DNA from: Apostichopus japonicus
Lineage: Eukaryota; Echinodermata; Holothuroidea; Aspidochirotida; Stichopodidae
Direction of reading: 5' to 3'
Length of the DNA: 64,000 bases
Assembly (NCBI RefSeq): GCF_037975245.1
Contig: NC_092582.1
Coordinates: forward strand, 10,952,001 to 11,016,000
A model generated the notes under the pieces. It was given only the letters and a program-made list of their open reading frames with translations. It ran no database searches and was not told the origin of the DNA. Positions within the stretch are counted from its first letter, which is position 1; the number at the start of each line of letters is the position of its first letter. Positions 1 to 12,400 of the stretch are shown here, one piece after another. The translations under genes and the position numbers were made by a program.

Positions 1-118
1 TCTCTTCTTGCATCGGTGGTTCGAGTCCCCGGTGATGACGTCTTTTGCCGATCTTTTACAGCGAGTGCCTACATGGGGAGCTGTAAGTATTAGTTAATCC
101 ACCTAATATCTCAGTCCA

Positions 119-148
119 TACAGTGGCGCGATGGCTTGGCGCACTGTA
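119..148 (+). other. D-arm hairpin / inverted repeat in each unit
   Basis: TACAGTG (119-125) is the perfect reverse complement of CACTGTA (142-148). An inner CGC/GCG pairing next to a bulged G extends the stem. The hairpin covers the A-box segment and spans the junction between successive units. The 18-bp gain at 22231 and the 18-bp loss near 23571 both fall in this segment, which fits slippage at a hairpin. Confidence 0.75.
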
Positions 149-193
149 CGAGCTGATGAGCGAGGCTCTCTTTTGCATCGGTGGTTCGAGTCC
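124..193 (+). promoter_or_regulatory. tRNA-like internal Pol III promoter (A and B boxes), one per unit
   Basis: The A-box-like TGGCGCGATGG is at 124-134, within a D-arm-like GCGC...GCGC pairing that keeps the GG of the D loop and the following A. The B box GGTTCGAGTCC at 183-193 fits GGTTCGANNCC exactly. The boxes start 59 bp apart, longer than the ~44 bp of a simple tRNA gene but within the tolerance seen for intron-containing or long-variable-arm tRNA genes. The same boxes recur in nearly every unit. Against activity: a TTTT run at 171-174 lies between the boxes and could terminate Pol III early, and the acceptor and anticodon stems are poorly paired. The tRNA origin is well supported; transcription is inference. 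Confidence 0.6.
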
Positions 194-205
194 CCGGTGA
201 TGACG

Positions 206-222
206 TCTTTTGCCGATCTTTT
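206..222 (+). terminator. Paired TCTTTT runs, candidate Pol III terminators
   Basis: TCTTTT occurs at 206-211 and 217-222, 13 and 24 bp after the B box, where a tRNA-type gene usually carries its oligo-T terminator. A transcript starting just upstream of the A box and stopping here would be about 95-105 nt. A run of four T is sufficient in many animals but weak in others, and a similar TCTTTT at 169-174 upstream of the B box makes the assignment uncertain. Confidence 0.35.
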
Positions 223-251
223 ACAGCGAGTGCCTACATGGGGAGCTGTAA
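221..251 (+). other. Second inverted repeat in each unit (TTACAGC/GCTGTAA)
   Basis: Perfect 7-bp arms TTACAGC (221-227) and GCTGTAA (245-251) enclose a 17-base loop. The left arm overlaps a pyrimidine-rich tract ending in CAG, and the right arm overlaps GTAAGTAT. The same bases can therefore be read as a hairpin or as a 21-nt exon-like segment between splice-like signals. Several diverged units keep both arms. Confidence 0.7.
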
Positions 252-1480
252 GTATTAGTTAATCCACCTAATATCTCAGTCCATACAGTGGCGCGATGGC
301 TTGGCGCACTGTACGAGCTGATGAGCGAGGCTCTCTTTTGCATCGGTGGTTCGAGTCCCCGGTGATGACGTCTTTTGCCGATCTTTTACAGCGAGTGCCT
401 ACATGGGGAGCTGTAAGTATTAGTTAATCCACCTAATATCTCAGTCCATACAGTGGCGCGATGGCTTGGCGCACTGTACGAGCTGATGAGCGAGGCTCTC
501 TTTTGCATCGGTGGTTCGAGTCCCCGGTGATGACGTCTTTTGCCGATCTTTTACAGCGAGTGCCTACATGGGGAGCTGTAAGTATTAGTTAATCCACCTA
601 ATATCTCAGTCCATACAGTGGCGCGATGGCTTGGCGCACTGTACGAGCTGATGAGCGAGGCTCTCTTTTGCATCGGTGGTTCGAGTCCCCGGTGATGACG
701 TCTTTTGCCGATCTTTTACAGCGAGTGCCTACATGGGGAGCTGTAAGTATTAGTTAATCCACCTAATATCTCAGTCCATACAGTGGCGCGATGGCTTGGC
801 GCACTGTACGAGCTGATGAGCGAGGCTCTCTTTTGCATCGGTGGTTCGAGTCCCCGGTGATGACGTCTTTTGCCGATCTTTTACAGCGAGTGCCTACATG
901 GGGAGCTGTAAGTATTAGTTAATCCACCTAATATCTCAGTCCATACAGTGGCGCGATGGCTTGGCGCACTGTACGAGCTGATGAGCGAGGCTCTCTTTTG
1001 CATCGGTGGTTCGAGTCCCCGGTGATGACGTCTTTTGCCGATCTTTTACAGCGAGTGCCTACATGGGGAGCTGTAAGTATTAGTTAATCCACCTAATATC
1101 TCAGTCCATACAGTGGCGCGATGGCTTGGCGCACTGTACGAGCTGATGAGCGAGGCTCTCTTTTGCATCGGTGGTTCGAGTCCCCGGTGATGACGTCTTT
1201 TGCCGATCTTTTACAGCGAGTGCCTACATGGGGAGCTGTAAGTATTAGTTAATCCACCTAATATCTCAGTCCATACAGTGGCGCGATGGCTTGGCGCACT
1301 GTACGAGCTGATGAGCGAGGCTCTCTTTTGCATCGGTGGTTCGAGTCCCCGGTGATGACGTCTTTTGCCGATCTTTTACAGCGAGTGCCTACATGGGGAG
1401 CTGTAAGTATTAGTTAATCCACCTAATATCTCAGTCCATACAGTGGCGCGATGGCTTGGCGCACTGTACGAGCTGATGAG

Positions 1481-2830
1481 CGAGGCCTCTCTTTTGCATC
1501 GGTGGTTCGAGTCCCCGGTGATGACGTCTTTTGCCGATCTTTTACAGCGAGTGCCTACATGGGGAGCTGTAAGTATTAGTTAATCCACCTAATATCTCAG
1601 TCCATACAGTGGCGCGATGGCTTGGCGCACTGTACGAGCTGATGAGCGAGGCCCTCTTTTGCATCGGTGGTTCGAGTCCCCGGTGATGACGTCTTTTGCC
1701 GATCTTTTACAGCGAGTGCCTACATGGGGAGCTGTAAGTATTAGTTAATCCACCTAATATCTCAGTCCATACAGTGGCGCGATGGCTTGGCGCACTGTAC
1801 GAGCTGATGAGCGAGGCCCCTCTTTTGCATCGGTGGTTCGAGTCCCCGGTGATGACGTCTTTTGCCGATCTTTTACAGCGAGTGCCTACATGGGGAGCTG
1901 TAAGTATTAGTTAATCCACCTAATATCTCAGTCCATACAGTGGCGCGATGGCTTGGCGCACTGTACGAGCTGATGAGCGAGGCCCTCTTTTGCATCGGTG
2001 GTTCGAGTCCCCGGTGATGACGTCTTTTGCCGATCTTTTACAGCGAGTGCCTACATGGGGAGCTGTAAGTATTAGTTAATCCACCTAATATCTCAGTCCA
2101 TACAGTGGCGCGATGGCTTGGCGCACTGTACGAGCTGATGAGCGAGGCCCTCTTTTGCATCGGTGGTTCGAGTCCCCGGTGATGACGTCTTTTGCCGATC
2201 TTTTACAGCGAGTGCCTACATGGGGAGCTGTAAGTATTAGTTAATCCACCTAATATCTCAGTCCATACAGTGGCGCGATGGCTTGGCGCACTGTACGAGC
2301 TGATGAGCGAGGCCCTCTTTTGCATCGGTGGTTCGAGTCCCCGGTGATGACGTCTTTTGCCGATCTTTTACAGCGAGTGCCTACATGGGGAGCTGTAAGT
2401 ATTAGTTAATCCACCTAATATCTCAGTCCATACAGTGGCGCGATGGCTTGGCGCACTGTACGAGCTGATGAGCGAGGCCCTCTTTTGCATCGGTGGTTCG
2501 AGTCCCCGGTGATGACGTCTTTTGCCGATCTTTTACAGCGAGTGCCTACATGGGAGCTGTAAGTATTAGTTAATCCACCTAATATCTCAGTCCATACAGT
2601 GGCGCGATGGCTTGGCGCACTGTACGAGCTGATGAGCGAGGCCCTCTTTTGCATCGGTGGTTCGAGTCCCCGGTGATGACGTCTTTTGCCGATCTTTTAC
2701 AGCGAGTGCCTACATGGGGAGCTGTAAGTATTAGTTAATCCACCTAATATCTCAGTCCATACAGTGGCGCGATGGCTTGGCGCACTGTACGAGCTGATGA
2801 GCGAGGCCCTCTTTTGCATCGGTGGTTCGA
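1481..2830 (+). repeat. Patch of GAGGCCC-type variant units
   Basis: Nine successive units (near 1485, 1650, 1815, 1980, 2145, 2310, 2475, 2640 and 2805) carry GAGGCC variants where the common unit has GAGGCTC. The first has GAGGCCTCTC and the third GAGGCCCCTC (each one base longer); the other seven have GAGGCCCTC. This variant breaks the GAGC/GCTC mini-hairpin. The clustering shows spread by local duplication or conversion. Confidence 0.9.
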
Positions 2831-4450
2831 GTCCCCGGTGATGACGTCTTTTGCCGATCTTTTACAGCGAGTGCCTACATGGGGAGCTGTAAGTATTAGT
2901 TAATCCACCTAATATCTCAGTCCATACAGTGGCGCGATGGCTTGGCGCACTGTACGAGCTGATGAGCGAGGCTCTCTTTTGCATCGGTGGTTCGAGTCCC
3001 CGGTGATGACGTCTTTTGCCGATCTTTTACAGCGAGTGCCTACATGGGGAGCTGTAAGTATTAGTTAATCCACCTAATATCTCAGTCCATACAGTGGCGC
3101 GATGGCTTGGCGCACTGTACGAGCTGATGAGCGAGGCTCTCTTTTGCATCGGTGGTTCGAGTCCCCGGTGATGACGTCTTTTGCCGATCTTTTACAGCGA
3201 GTGCCTACATGGGGAGCTGTAAGTATTAGTTAATCCACCTAATATCTCAGTCCATACAGTGGCGCGATGGCTTGGCGCACTGTACGAGCTGATGAGCGAG
3301 GCTCTCTTTTGCATCGGTGGTTCGAGTCCCCGGTGATGACGTCTTTTGCCGATCTTTTACAGCGAGTGCCTACATGGGGAGCTGTAAGTATTAGTTAATC
3401 CACCTAATATCTCAGTCCATACAGTGGCGCGATGGCTTGGCGCACTGTACGAGCTGATGAGCGAGGCTCTCTTTTGCATCGGTGGTTCGAGTCCCGGTGA
3501 TGACGTCTTTTGCCGATCTTTTACAGCGAGTGCCTACATGGGGAGCTGTAAGTATTAGTTAATCCACCTAATATCTCAGTCCATACAGTGGCGCGATGGC
3601 TTGGCGCACTGTACGAGCTGATGAGCGAGGCTCTCTTTTGCATCGGTGGTTCGAGTCCCCGGTGATGACGTCTTTTGCCGATCTTTTACAGCGAGTGCCT
3701 ACATGGGGAGCTGTAAGTATTAGTTAATCCACCTAATATCTCAGTCCATACAGTGGCGCGATGGCTTGGCGCACTGTACGAGCTGATGAGCGAGGCTCTC
3801 TTTTGCATCGGTGGTTCGAGTCCCCGGTGATGACGTCTTTTGCCGATCTTTTACAGCGAGTGCCTACATGGGGAGCTGTAAGTATTAGTTAATCCACCTA
3901 ATATCTCAGTCCATACAGTGGCGCGATGGCTTGGCGCACTGTACGAGCTGATGAGCGAGGCTCTCTTTTGCATCGGTGGTTCGAGTCCCCGGTGATGACG
4001 TCTTTTGCCGATCTTTTACAGCGAGTGCCTACATGGGGAGCTGTAAGTATTAGTTAATCCACCTAATATCTCAGTCCATACAGTGGCGCGATGGCTTGGC
4101 GCACTGTACGAGCTGATGAGCGAGGCTCTCTTTTGCATCGGTGGTTCGAGTCCCCGGTGATGACGTCTTTTGCCGATCTTTTACAGCGAGTGCCTACATG
4201 GGGAGCTGTAAGTATTAGTTAATCCACCTAATATCTCAGTCCATACAGTGGCGCGATGGCTTGGCGCACTGTACGAGCTGATGAGCGAGGCTCTCTTTTG
4301 CATCGGTGGTTCGAGTCCCCGGTGATGACGTCTTTTGCCGATCTTTTACAGCGAGTGCCTACATGGGGAGCTGTAAGTATTAGTTAATCCACCTAATATC
4401 TCAGTCCATACAGTGGCGCGATGGCTTGGCGCACTGTACGAGCTGATGAG

Positions 4451-4640
4451 CGAGGCCCTCTTTTGCATCGGTGGTTCGAGTCCCCGGTGATGACGTCTTT
4501 TGCCGATCTTTTACAGCGAGTGCCTACATGGGGAGCTGTAAGTATTAGTTAATCCACCTAATATCTCAGTCCATACAGTGGCGCGATGGCTTGGCGCACT
4601 GTACGAGCTGATGAGCGAGGCCCTCTTTTGCATCGGTGGT
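4451..4640 (+). repeat. Second patch of GAGGCCC variant units
   Basis: Two adjacent units (near 4455 and 4620) carry the GAGGCCCTC variant, flanked on both sides by the common GAGGCTCTC form. They show the same diagnostic base as the patch at 1481-2830, so they probably share its origin. Confidence 0.85.
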
Positions 4641-6094
4641 TCGAGTCCCCGGTGATGACGTCTTTTGCCGATCTTTTACAGCGAGTGCCTACATGGGGAG
4701 CTGTAAGTATTAGTTAATCCACCTAATATCTCAGTCCATACAGTGGCGCGATGGCTTGGCGCACTGTACGAGCTGATGAGCGAGGCTCTCTTTTGCATCG
4801 GTGGTTCGAGTCCCCGGTGATGACGTCTTTTGCCGATCTTTTACAGCGAGTGCCTACATGGGAGCTGTAAGTATTAGTTAATCCACCTAATATCTCAGTC
4901 CATACAGTGGCGCGATGGCTTGGCGCACTGTACGAGCTGATGAGCGAGGCTCTCTTTTGCATCGGTGGTTCGAGTCCCCGGTGATGACGTCTTTTGCCGA
5001 TCTTTTACAGCGAGTGCCTACATGGGGAGCTGTAAGTATTAGTTAATCCACCTAATATCTCAGTCCATACAGTGGCGCGATGGCTTGGCGCACTGTACGA
5101 GCTGATGAGCGAGGCTCTCTTTTGCATCGGTGGTTCGAGTCCCCGGTGATGACGTCTTTTGCCGATCTTTTACAGCGAGTGCCTACATGGGGAGCTGTAA
5201 GTATTAGTTAATCCACCTAATATCTCAGTCCATACAGTGGCGCGATGGCTTGGCGCACTGTACGAGCTGATGAGCGAGGCTCTCTTTTGCATCGGTGGTT
5301 CGAGTCCCCGGTGATGACGTCTTTTGCCGATCTTTTACAGCGAGTGCCTACATGGGGAGCTGTAAGTATTAGTTAATCCACCTAATATCTCAGTCCATAC
5401 AGTGGCGCGATGGCTTGGCGCACTGTACGAGCTGATGAGCGAGGCTCTCTTTTGCATCGGTGGTTCGAGTCCCCGGTGATGACGTCTTTTGCCGATCTTT
5501 TACAGCGAGTGCCTACATGGGGAGCTGTAAGTATTAGTTAATCCACCTAATATCTCAGTCCATACAGTGGCGCGATGGCTTGGCGCACTGTACGAGCTGA
5601 TGAGCGAGGCTCTCTTTTGCATCGGTGGTTCGAGTCCCCGGTGATGACGTCTTTTGCCGATCTTTTACAGCGAGTGCCTACATGGGGAGCTGTAAGTATT
5701 AGTTAATCCACCTAATATCTCAGTCCATACAGTGGCGCGATGGCTTGGCGCACTGTACGAGCTGATGAGCGAGGCTCTCTTTTGCATCGGTGGTTCGAGT
5801 CCCCGGTGATGACGTCTTTTGCCGATCTTTTACAGCGAGTGCCTACATGGGGAGCTGTAAGTATTAGTTAATCCACCTAATATCTCAGTCCATACAGTGG
5901 CGCGATGGCTTGGCGCACTGTACGAGCTGATGAGCGAGGCTCTCTTTTGCATCGGTGGTTCGAGTCCCCGGTGATGACGTCTTTTGCCGATCTTTTACAG
6001 CGAGTGCCTACATGGGGAGCTGTAAGTATTAGTTAATCCACCTAATATCTCAGTCCATACAGTGGCGCGATGGCTTGGCGCACTGTACGAGCTG

Positions 6095-6450
6095 ATGAGC
6101 GAGGCCCTCTTTTGCATCGGTGGTTCGAGGTCCCCGGTGATGACGTCTTTTGCCGATCTTTTACAGCGAGTGCCTACATGGGGAGCTGTAAGTATTAGTT
6201 AATCCACCTAATATCTCAGTCCATACAGTGGCGCGATGGCTTGGCGCACTGTACGAGCTGATGAGCGAGGCCCTCTTTTGCATCGGTGGTTCGAGTCCCC
6301 GGTGATGACGTCTTTTGCCGATCTTTTACAGCGAGTGCCTACATGGGGAGCTGTAAGTATTAGTTAATCCACCTAATATCTCAGTCCATACAGTGGCGCG
6401 ATGGCTTGGCGCACTGTACGAGCTGATGAGCGAGGCCCTCTTTTGCATCG
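6095..6450 (+). repeat. Third patch of GAGGCCC variant units
   Basis: Three units (near 6103, 6268 and 6433) carry GAGGCCCTC. One also has an extra G in the T-arm segment (TTCGAGGTCCCC at about 6125). Immediately downstream, three units near 6501, 6666 and 6996 carry GCGAGCGCC instead of GCGAGTGCC, a separate linked variant. Confidence 0.85.
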
Positions 6451-9400
6451 GTGGTTCGAGTCCCCGGTGATGACGTCTTTTGCCGATCTTTTACAGCGAG
6501 CGCCTACATGGGGAGCTGTAAGTATTAGTTAATCCACCTAATATCTCAGTCCATACAGTGGCGCGATGGCTTGGCGCACTGTACGAGCTGATGAGCGAGG
6601 CTCTCTTTTGCATCGGTGGTTCGAGTCCCCGGTGATGACGTCTTTTGCCGATCTTTTACAGCGAGCGCCTACATGGGGAGCTGTAAGTATTAGTTAATCC
6701 ACCTAATATCTCAGTCCATACAGTGGCGCGATGGCTTGGCGCACTGTACGAGCTGATGAGCGAGGCTCTCTTTTGCATCGGTGGTTCGAGTCCCCGGTGA
6801 TGACGTCTTTTGCCGATCTTTTACAGCGAGTGCCTACATGGGGAGCTGTAAGTATTAGTTAATCCACCTAATATCTCAGTCCATACAGTGGCGCGATGGC
6901 TTGGCGCACTGTACGAGCTGATGAGCGAGGCTCTCTTTTGCATCGGTGGTTCGAGTCCCCGGTGATGACGTCTTTTGCCGATCTTTTACAGCGAGCGCCT
7001 ACATGGGGAGCTGTAAGTATTAGTTAATCCACCTAATATCTCAGTCCATACAGTGGCGCGATGGCTTGGCGCACTGTACGAGCTGATGAGCGAGGCTCTC
7101 TTTTGCATCGGTGGTTCGAGTCCCCGGTGATGACGTCTTTTGCCGATCTTTTACAGCGAGTGCCTACATGGGGAGCTGTAAGTATTAGTTAATCCACCTA
7201 ATATCTCAGTCCATACAGTGGCGCGATGGCTTGGCGCACTGTACGAGCTGATGAGCGAGGCTCTCTTTTGCATCGGTGGTTCGAGTCCCCGGTGATGACG
7301 TCTTTTGCCGATCTTTTACAGCGAGTGCCTACATGGGGAGCTGTAAGTATTAGTTAATCCACCTAATATCTCAGTCCATACAGTGGCGCGATGGCTTGGC
7401 GCACTGTACGAGCTGATGAGCGAGGCTCTCTTTTGCATCGGTGGTTCGAGTCCCCGGTGATGACGTCTTTTGCCGATCTTTTACAGCGAGTGCCTACATG
7501 GGGAGCTGTAAGTATTAGTTAATCCACCTAATATCTCAGTCCATACAGTGGCGCGATGGCTTGGCGCACTGTACGAGCTGATGAGCGAGGCTCTCTTTTG
7601 CATCGGTGGTTCGAGTCCCCGGTGATGACGTCTTTTGCCGATCTTTTACAGCGAGTGCCTACATGGGGAGCTGTAAGTATTAGTTAATCCACCTAATATC
7701 TCAGTCCATACAGTGGCGCGATGGCTTGGCGCACTGTACGAGCTGATGAGCGAGGCTCTCTTTTGCATCGGTGGTTCGAGTCCCCGGTGATGACGTCTTT
7801 TGCCGATCTTTTACAGCGAGTGCCTACATGGGGAGCTGTAAGTATTAGTTAATCCACCTAATATCTCAGTCCATACAGTGGCGCGATGGCTTGGCGCACT
7901 GTACGAGCTGATGAGCGAGGCTCTCTTTTGCATCGGTGGTTCGAGTCCCCGGTGATGACGTCTTTTGCCGATCTTTTACAGCGAGTGCCTACATGGGGAG
8001 CTGTAAGTATTAGTTAATCCACCTAATATCTCAGTCCATACAGTGGCGCGATGGCTTGGCGCACTGTACGAGCTGATGAGCGAGGCTCTCTTTTGCATCG
8101 GTGGTTCGAGTCCCCGGTGATGACGTCTTTTGCCGATCTTTTACAGCGAGTGCCTACAGGGGGAGCTGTAAGTATTAGTTAATCCACCTAATATCTCAGT
8201 CCATACAGTGGCGCGATGGCTTGGCGCACTGTACGAGCTGATGAGCGAGGCTCTCTTTTGCATCGGTGGTTCGAGTCCCCGGTGATGACGTCTTTTGCCG
8301 ATCTTTTACAGCGAGTGCCTACATGGGGAGCTGTAAGTATTAGTTAATCCACCTAATATCTCAGTCCATACAGTGGCGCGATGGCTTGGCGCACTGTACG
8401 AGCTGATGAGCGAGGCTCTCTTTTGCATCGGTGGTTCGAGTCCCCGGTGATGACGTCTTTTGCCGATCTTTTACAGCGAGTGCCTACATGGGGAGCTGTA
8501 AGTATTAGTTAATCCACCTAATATCTCAGTCCATACAGTGGCGCGATGGCTTGGCGCACTGTACGAGCTGATGAGCGAGGCTCTCTTTTGCATCGGTGGT
8601 TCGAGTCCCCGGTGATGACGTCTTTTGCCGATCTTTTACAGCGAGTGCCTACATGGGGAGCTGTAAGTATTAGTTAATCCACCTAATATCTCAGTCCATA
8701 CAGTGGCGCGATGGCTTGGCGCACTGTACGAGCTGATGAGCGAGGCTCTCTTTTGCATCGGTGGTTCGAGTCCCCGGTGATGACGTCTTTTGCCGATCTT
8801 TTACAGCGAGTGCCTACATGGGGAGCTGTAAGTATTAGTTAATCCACCTAATATCTCAGTCCATACAGTGGCGCGATGGCTTGGCGCACTGTACGAGCTG
8901 ATGAGCGAGGCTCTCTTTTGCATCGGTGGTTCGAGTCCCCGGTGATGACGTCTTTTGCCGATCTTTTACAGCGAGTGCCTACATGGGGAGCTGTAAGTAT
9001 TAGTTAATCCACCTAATATCTCAGTCCATACAGTGGCGCGATGGCTTGGCGCACTGTACGAGCTGATGAGCGAGGCTCTCTTTTGCATCGGTGGTTCGAG
9101 TCCCCGGTGATGACGTCTTTTGCCGATCTTTTACAGCGAGTGCCTACATGGGGAGCTGTAAGTATTAGTTAATCCACCTAATATCTCAGTCCATACAGTG
9201 GCGCGATGGCTTGGCGCACTGTACGAGCTGATGAGCGAGGCTCTCTTTTGCATCGGTGGTTCGAGTCCCCGGTGATGACGTCTTTTGCCGATCTTTTACA
9301 GCGAGTGCCTACATGGGGAGCTGTAAGTATTAGTTAATCCACCTAATATCTCAGTCCATACAGTGGCGCGATGGCTTGGCGCACTGTACGAGCTGATGAG

Positions 9401-12400
9401 CGAGGCTCTCTTTTGCATCGGTGGTTCGAGTCCCCGGTGATGACGTCTTTTGCCGATCTTTTACAGCGAGTGCCTACATGGGGAGCTGTAAGTATTAGTT
9501 AATCCACCTAATATCTCAGTCCATACAGTGGCGCGATGGCTTGGCGCACTGTACGAGCTGATGAGCGAGGCTCTCTTTTGCATCGGTGGTTCGAGTCCCC
9601 GGTGATGACGTCTTTTGCCGATCTTTTACAGCGAGTGCCTACATGGGGAGCTGTAAGTATTAGTTAATCCACCTAATATCTCAGTCCATACAGTGGCGCG
9701 ATGGCTTGGCGCACTGTACGAGCTGATGAGCGAGGCTCTCTTTTGCATCGGTGGTTCGAGTCCCCGGTGATGACGTCTTTTGCCGATCTTTTACAGCGAG
9801 TGCCTACATGGGGAGCTGTAAGTATTAGTTAATCCACCTAATATCTCAGTCCATACAGTGGCGCGATGGCTTGGCGCACTGTACGAGCTGATGAGCGAGG
9901 CTCTCTTTTGCATCGGTGGTTCGAGTCCCCGGTGATGACGTCTTTTGCCGATCTTTTACAGCGAGTGCCTACATGGGGAGCTGTAAGTATTAGTTAATCC
10001 ACCTAATATCTCAGTCCATACAGTGGCGCGATGGCTTGGCGCACTGTACGAGCTGATGAGCGAGGCTCTCTTTTGCATCGGTGGTTCGAGTCCCCGGTGA
10101 TGACGTCTTTTGCCGATCTTTTACAGCGAGTGCCTACATGGGGAGCTGTAAGTATTAGTTAATCCACCTAATATCTCAGTCCATACAGTGGCGCGATGGC
10201 TTGGCGCACTGTACGAGCTGATGAGCGAGGCTCTCTTTTGCATCGGTGGTTCGAGTCCCCGGTGATGACGTCTTTTGCCGATCTTTTACAGCGAGTGCCT
10301 ACATGGGGAGCTGTAAGTATTAGTTAATCCACCTAATATCTCAGTCCATACAGTGGCGCGATGGCTTGGCGCACTGTACGAGCTGATGAGCGAGGCTCTC
10401 TTTTGCATCGGTGGTTCGAGTCCCCGGTGATGACGTCTTTTGCCGATCTTTTACAGCGAGTGCCTACATGGGGAGCTGTAAGTATTAGTTAATCCACCTA
10501 ATATCTCAGTCCATACAGTGGCGCGATGGCTTGGCGCACTGTACGAGCTGATGAGCGAGGCTCTCTTTTGCATCGGTGGTTCGAGTCCCCGGTGATGACG
10601 TCTTTTGCCGATCTTTTACAGCGAGTGCCTACATGGGGAGCTGTAAGTATTAGTTAATCCACCTAATATCTCAGTCCATACAGTGGCGCGATGGCTTGGC
10701 GCACTGTACGAGCTGATGAGCGAGGCTCTCTTTTGCATCGGTGGTTCGAGTCCCCGGTGATGACGTCTTTTGCCGATCTTTTACAGCGAGTGCCTACATG
10801 GGGAGCTGTAAGTATTAGTTAATCCACCTAATATCTCAGTCCATACAGTGGCGCGATGGCTTGGCGCACTGTACGAGCTGATGAGCGAGGCTCTCTTTTG
10901 CATCGGTGGTTCGAGTCCCCGGTGATGACGTCTTTTGCCGATCTTTTACAGCGAGTGCCTACATGGGGAGCTGTAAGTATTAGTTAATCCACCTAATATC
11001 TCAGTCCATACAGTGGCGCGATGGCTTGGCGCACTGTACGAGCTGATGAGCGAGGCTCTCTTTTGCATCGGTGGTTCGAGTCCCCGGTGATGACGTCTTT
11101 TGCCGATCTTTTACAGCGAGTGCCTACATGGGGAGCTGTAAGTATTAGTTAATCCACCTAATATCTCAGTCCATACAGTGGCGCGATGGCTTGGCGCACT
11201 GTACGAGCTGATGAGCGAGGCTCTCTTTTGCATCGGTGGTTCGAGTCCCCGGTGATGACGTCTTTTGCCGATCTTTTACAGCGAGTGCCTACATGGGGAG
11301 CTGTAAGTATTAGTTAATCCACCTAATATCTCAGTCCATACAGTGGCGCGATGGCTTGGCGCACTGTACGAGCTGATGAGCGAGGCTCTCTTTTGCATCG
11401 GTGGTTCGAGTCCCCGGTGATGACGTCTTTTGCCGATCTTTTACAGCGAGTGCCTACATGGGGAGCTGTAAGTATTAGTTAATCCACCTAATATCTCAGT
11501 CCATACAGTGGCGCGATGGCTTGGCGCACTGTACGAGCTGATGAGCGAGGCTCTCTTTTGCATCGGTGGTTCGAGTCCCCGGTGATGACGTCTTTTGCCG
11601 ATCTTTTACAGCGAGTGCCTACATGGGGAGCTGTAAGTATTAGTTAATCCACCTAATATCTCAGTCCATACAGTGGCGCGATGGCTTGGCGCACTGTACG
11701 AGCTGATGAGCGAGGCTCTCTTTTGCATCGGTGGTTCGAGTCCCCGGTGATGACGTCTTTTGCCGATCTTTTACAGCGAGTGCCTACATGGGGAGCTGTA
11801 AGTATTAGTTAATCCACCTAATATCTCAGTCCATACAGTGGCGCGATGGCTTGGCGCACTGTACGAGCTGATGAGCGAGGCTCTCTTTTGCATCGGTGGT
11901 TCGAGTCCCCGGTGATGACGTCTTTTGCCGATCTTTTACAGCGAGTGCCTACATGGGGAGCTGTAAGTATTAGTTAATCCACCTAATATCTCAGTCCATA
12001 CAGTGGCGCGATGGCTTGGCGCACTGTACGAGCTGATGAGCGAGGCTCTCTTTTGCATCGGTGGTTCGAGTCCCCGGTGATGACGTCTTTTGCCGATCTT
12101 TTACAGCGAGTGCCTACATGGGGAGCTGTAAGTATTAGTTAATCCACCTAATATCTCAGTCCATACAGTGGCGCGATGGCTTGGCGCACTGTACGAGCTG
12201 ATGAGCGAGGCTCTCTTTTGCATCGGTGGTTCGAGTCCCCGGTGATGACGTCTTTTGCCGATCTTTTACAGCGAGTGCCTACATGGGGAGCTGTAAGTAT
12301 TAGTTAATCCACCTAATATCTCAGTCCATACAGTGGCGCGATGGCTTGGCGCACTGTACGAGCTGATGAGCGAGGCTCTCTTTTGCATCGGTGGTTCGAG

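Larger units (their letters stand above)
124..288 (+). repeat. Representative satellite monomer (165 bp)
   Basis: One full unit, starting at TGGCGCGATGG. In order it holds an A-box/D-arm-like segment, a small GAGC-GAG-GCTC hairpin, a T-rich stretch, a B-box/T-arm-like segment (GGTTCGAGTCC), TGACGTC, two TCTTTT runs, a 7-bp inverted repeat TTACAGC/GCTGTAA, the strong donor-like GTAAGTAT, and an AT-rich stretch leading to the next unit. The head resembles tRNA-derived SINE heads. The remaining ~85 bp has no family I recognise. Confidence 0.95.

Noticed and set aside
152-172. Hammerhead ribozyme suggested by CTGATGAG in each unit
   Set aside because: The hammerhead core also needs GAA(A) after stem II and a cleavage triplet flanked by matching stems. 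The main unit has no GAAA, and GAAC in the diverged units is not positioned to complete the core.
183-200. CENP-B box-like motif TTCG...CGG
   Set aside because: The spacing between TTCG and CGG is wrong for NTTCGNNNNANNCGGGN and the final G is missing, in both main and diverged units.
124-213. Functional tRNA gene in each unit
   Set aside because: The D-arm and B box are tRNA-like, but the acceptor and anticodon stems do not pair well and there is no T before a plausible anticodon. The A-to-B spacing is also too long for a standard tRNA.
2415-2654. 79-80-codon minus-strand frames in the satellite (also 4723-4962, 31452-31691, 32932-33171 and 42032-42274)
   Set aside because: They appear where single-base indels or diverged-unit differences, such as the lost G in TACATGGGAG, change the frame between units. 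They simply read across two monomers, and neighbouring identical units lack them.
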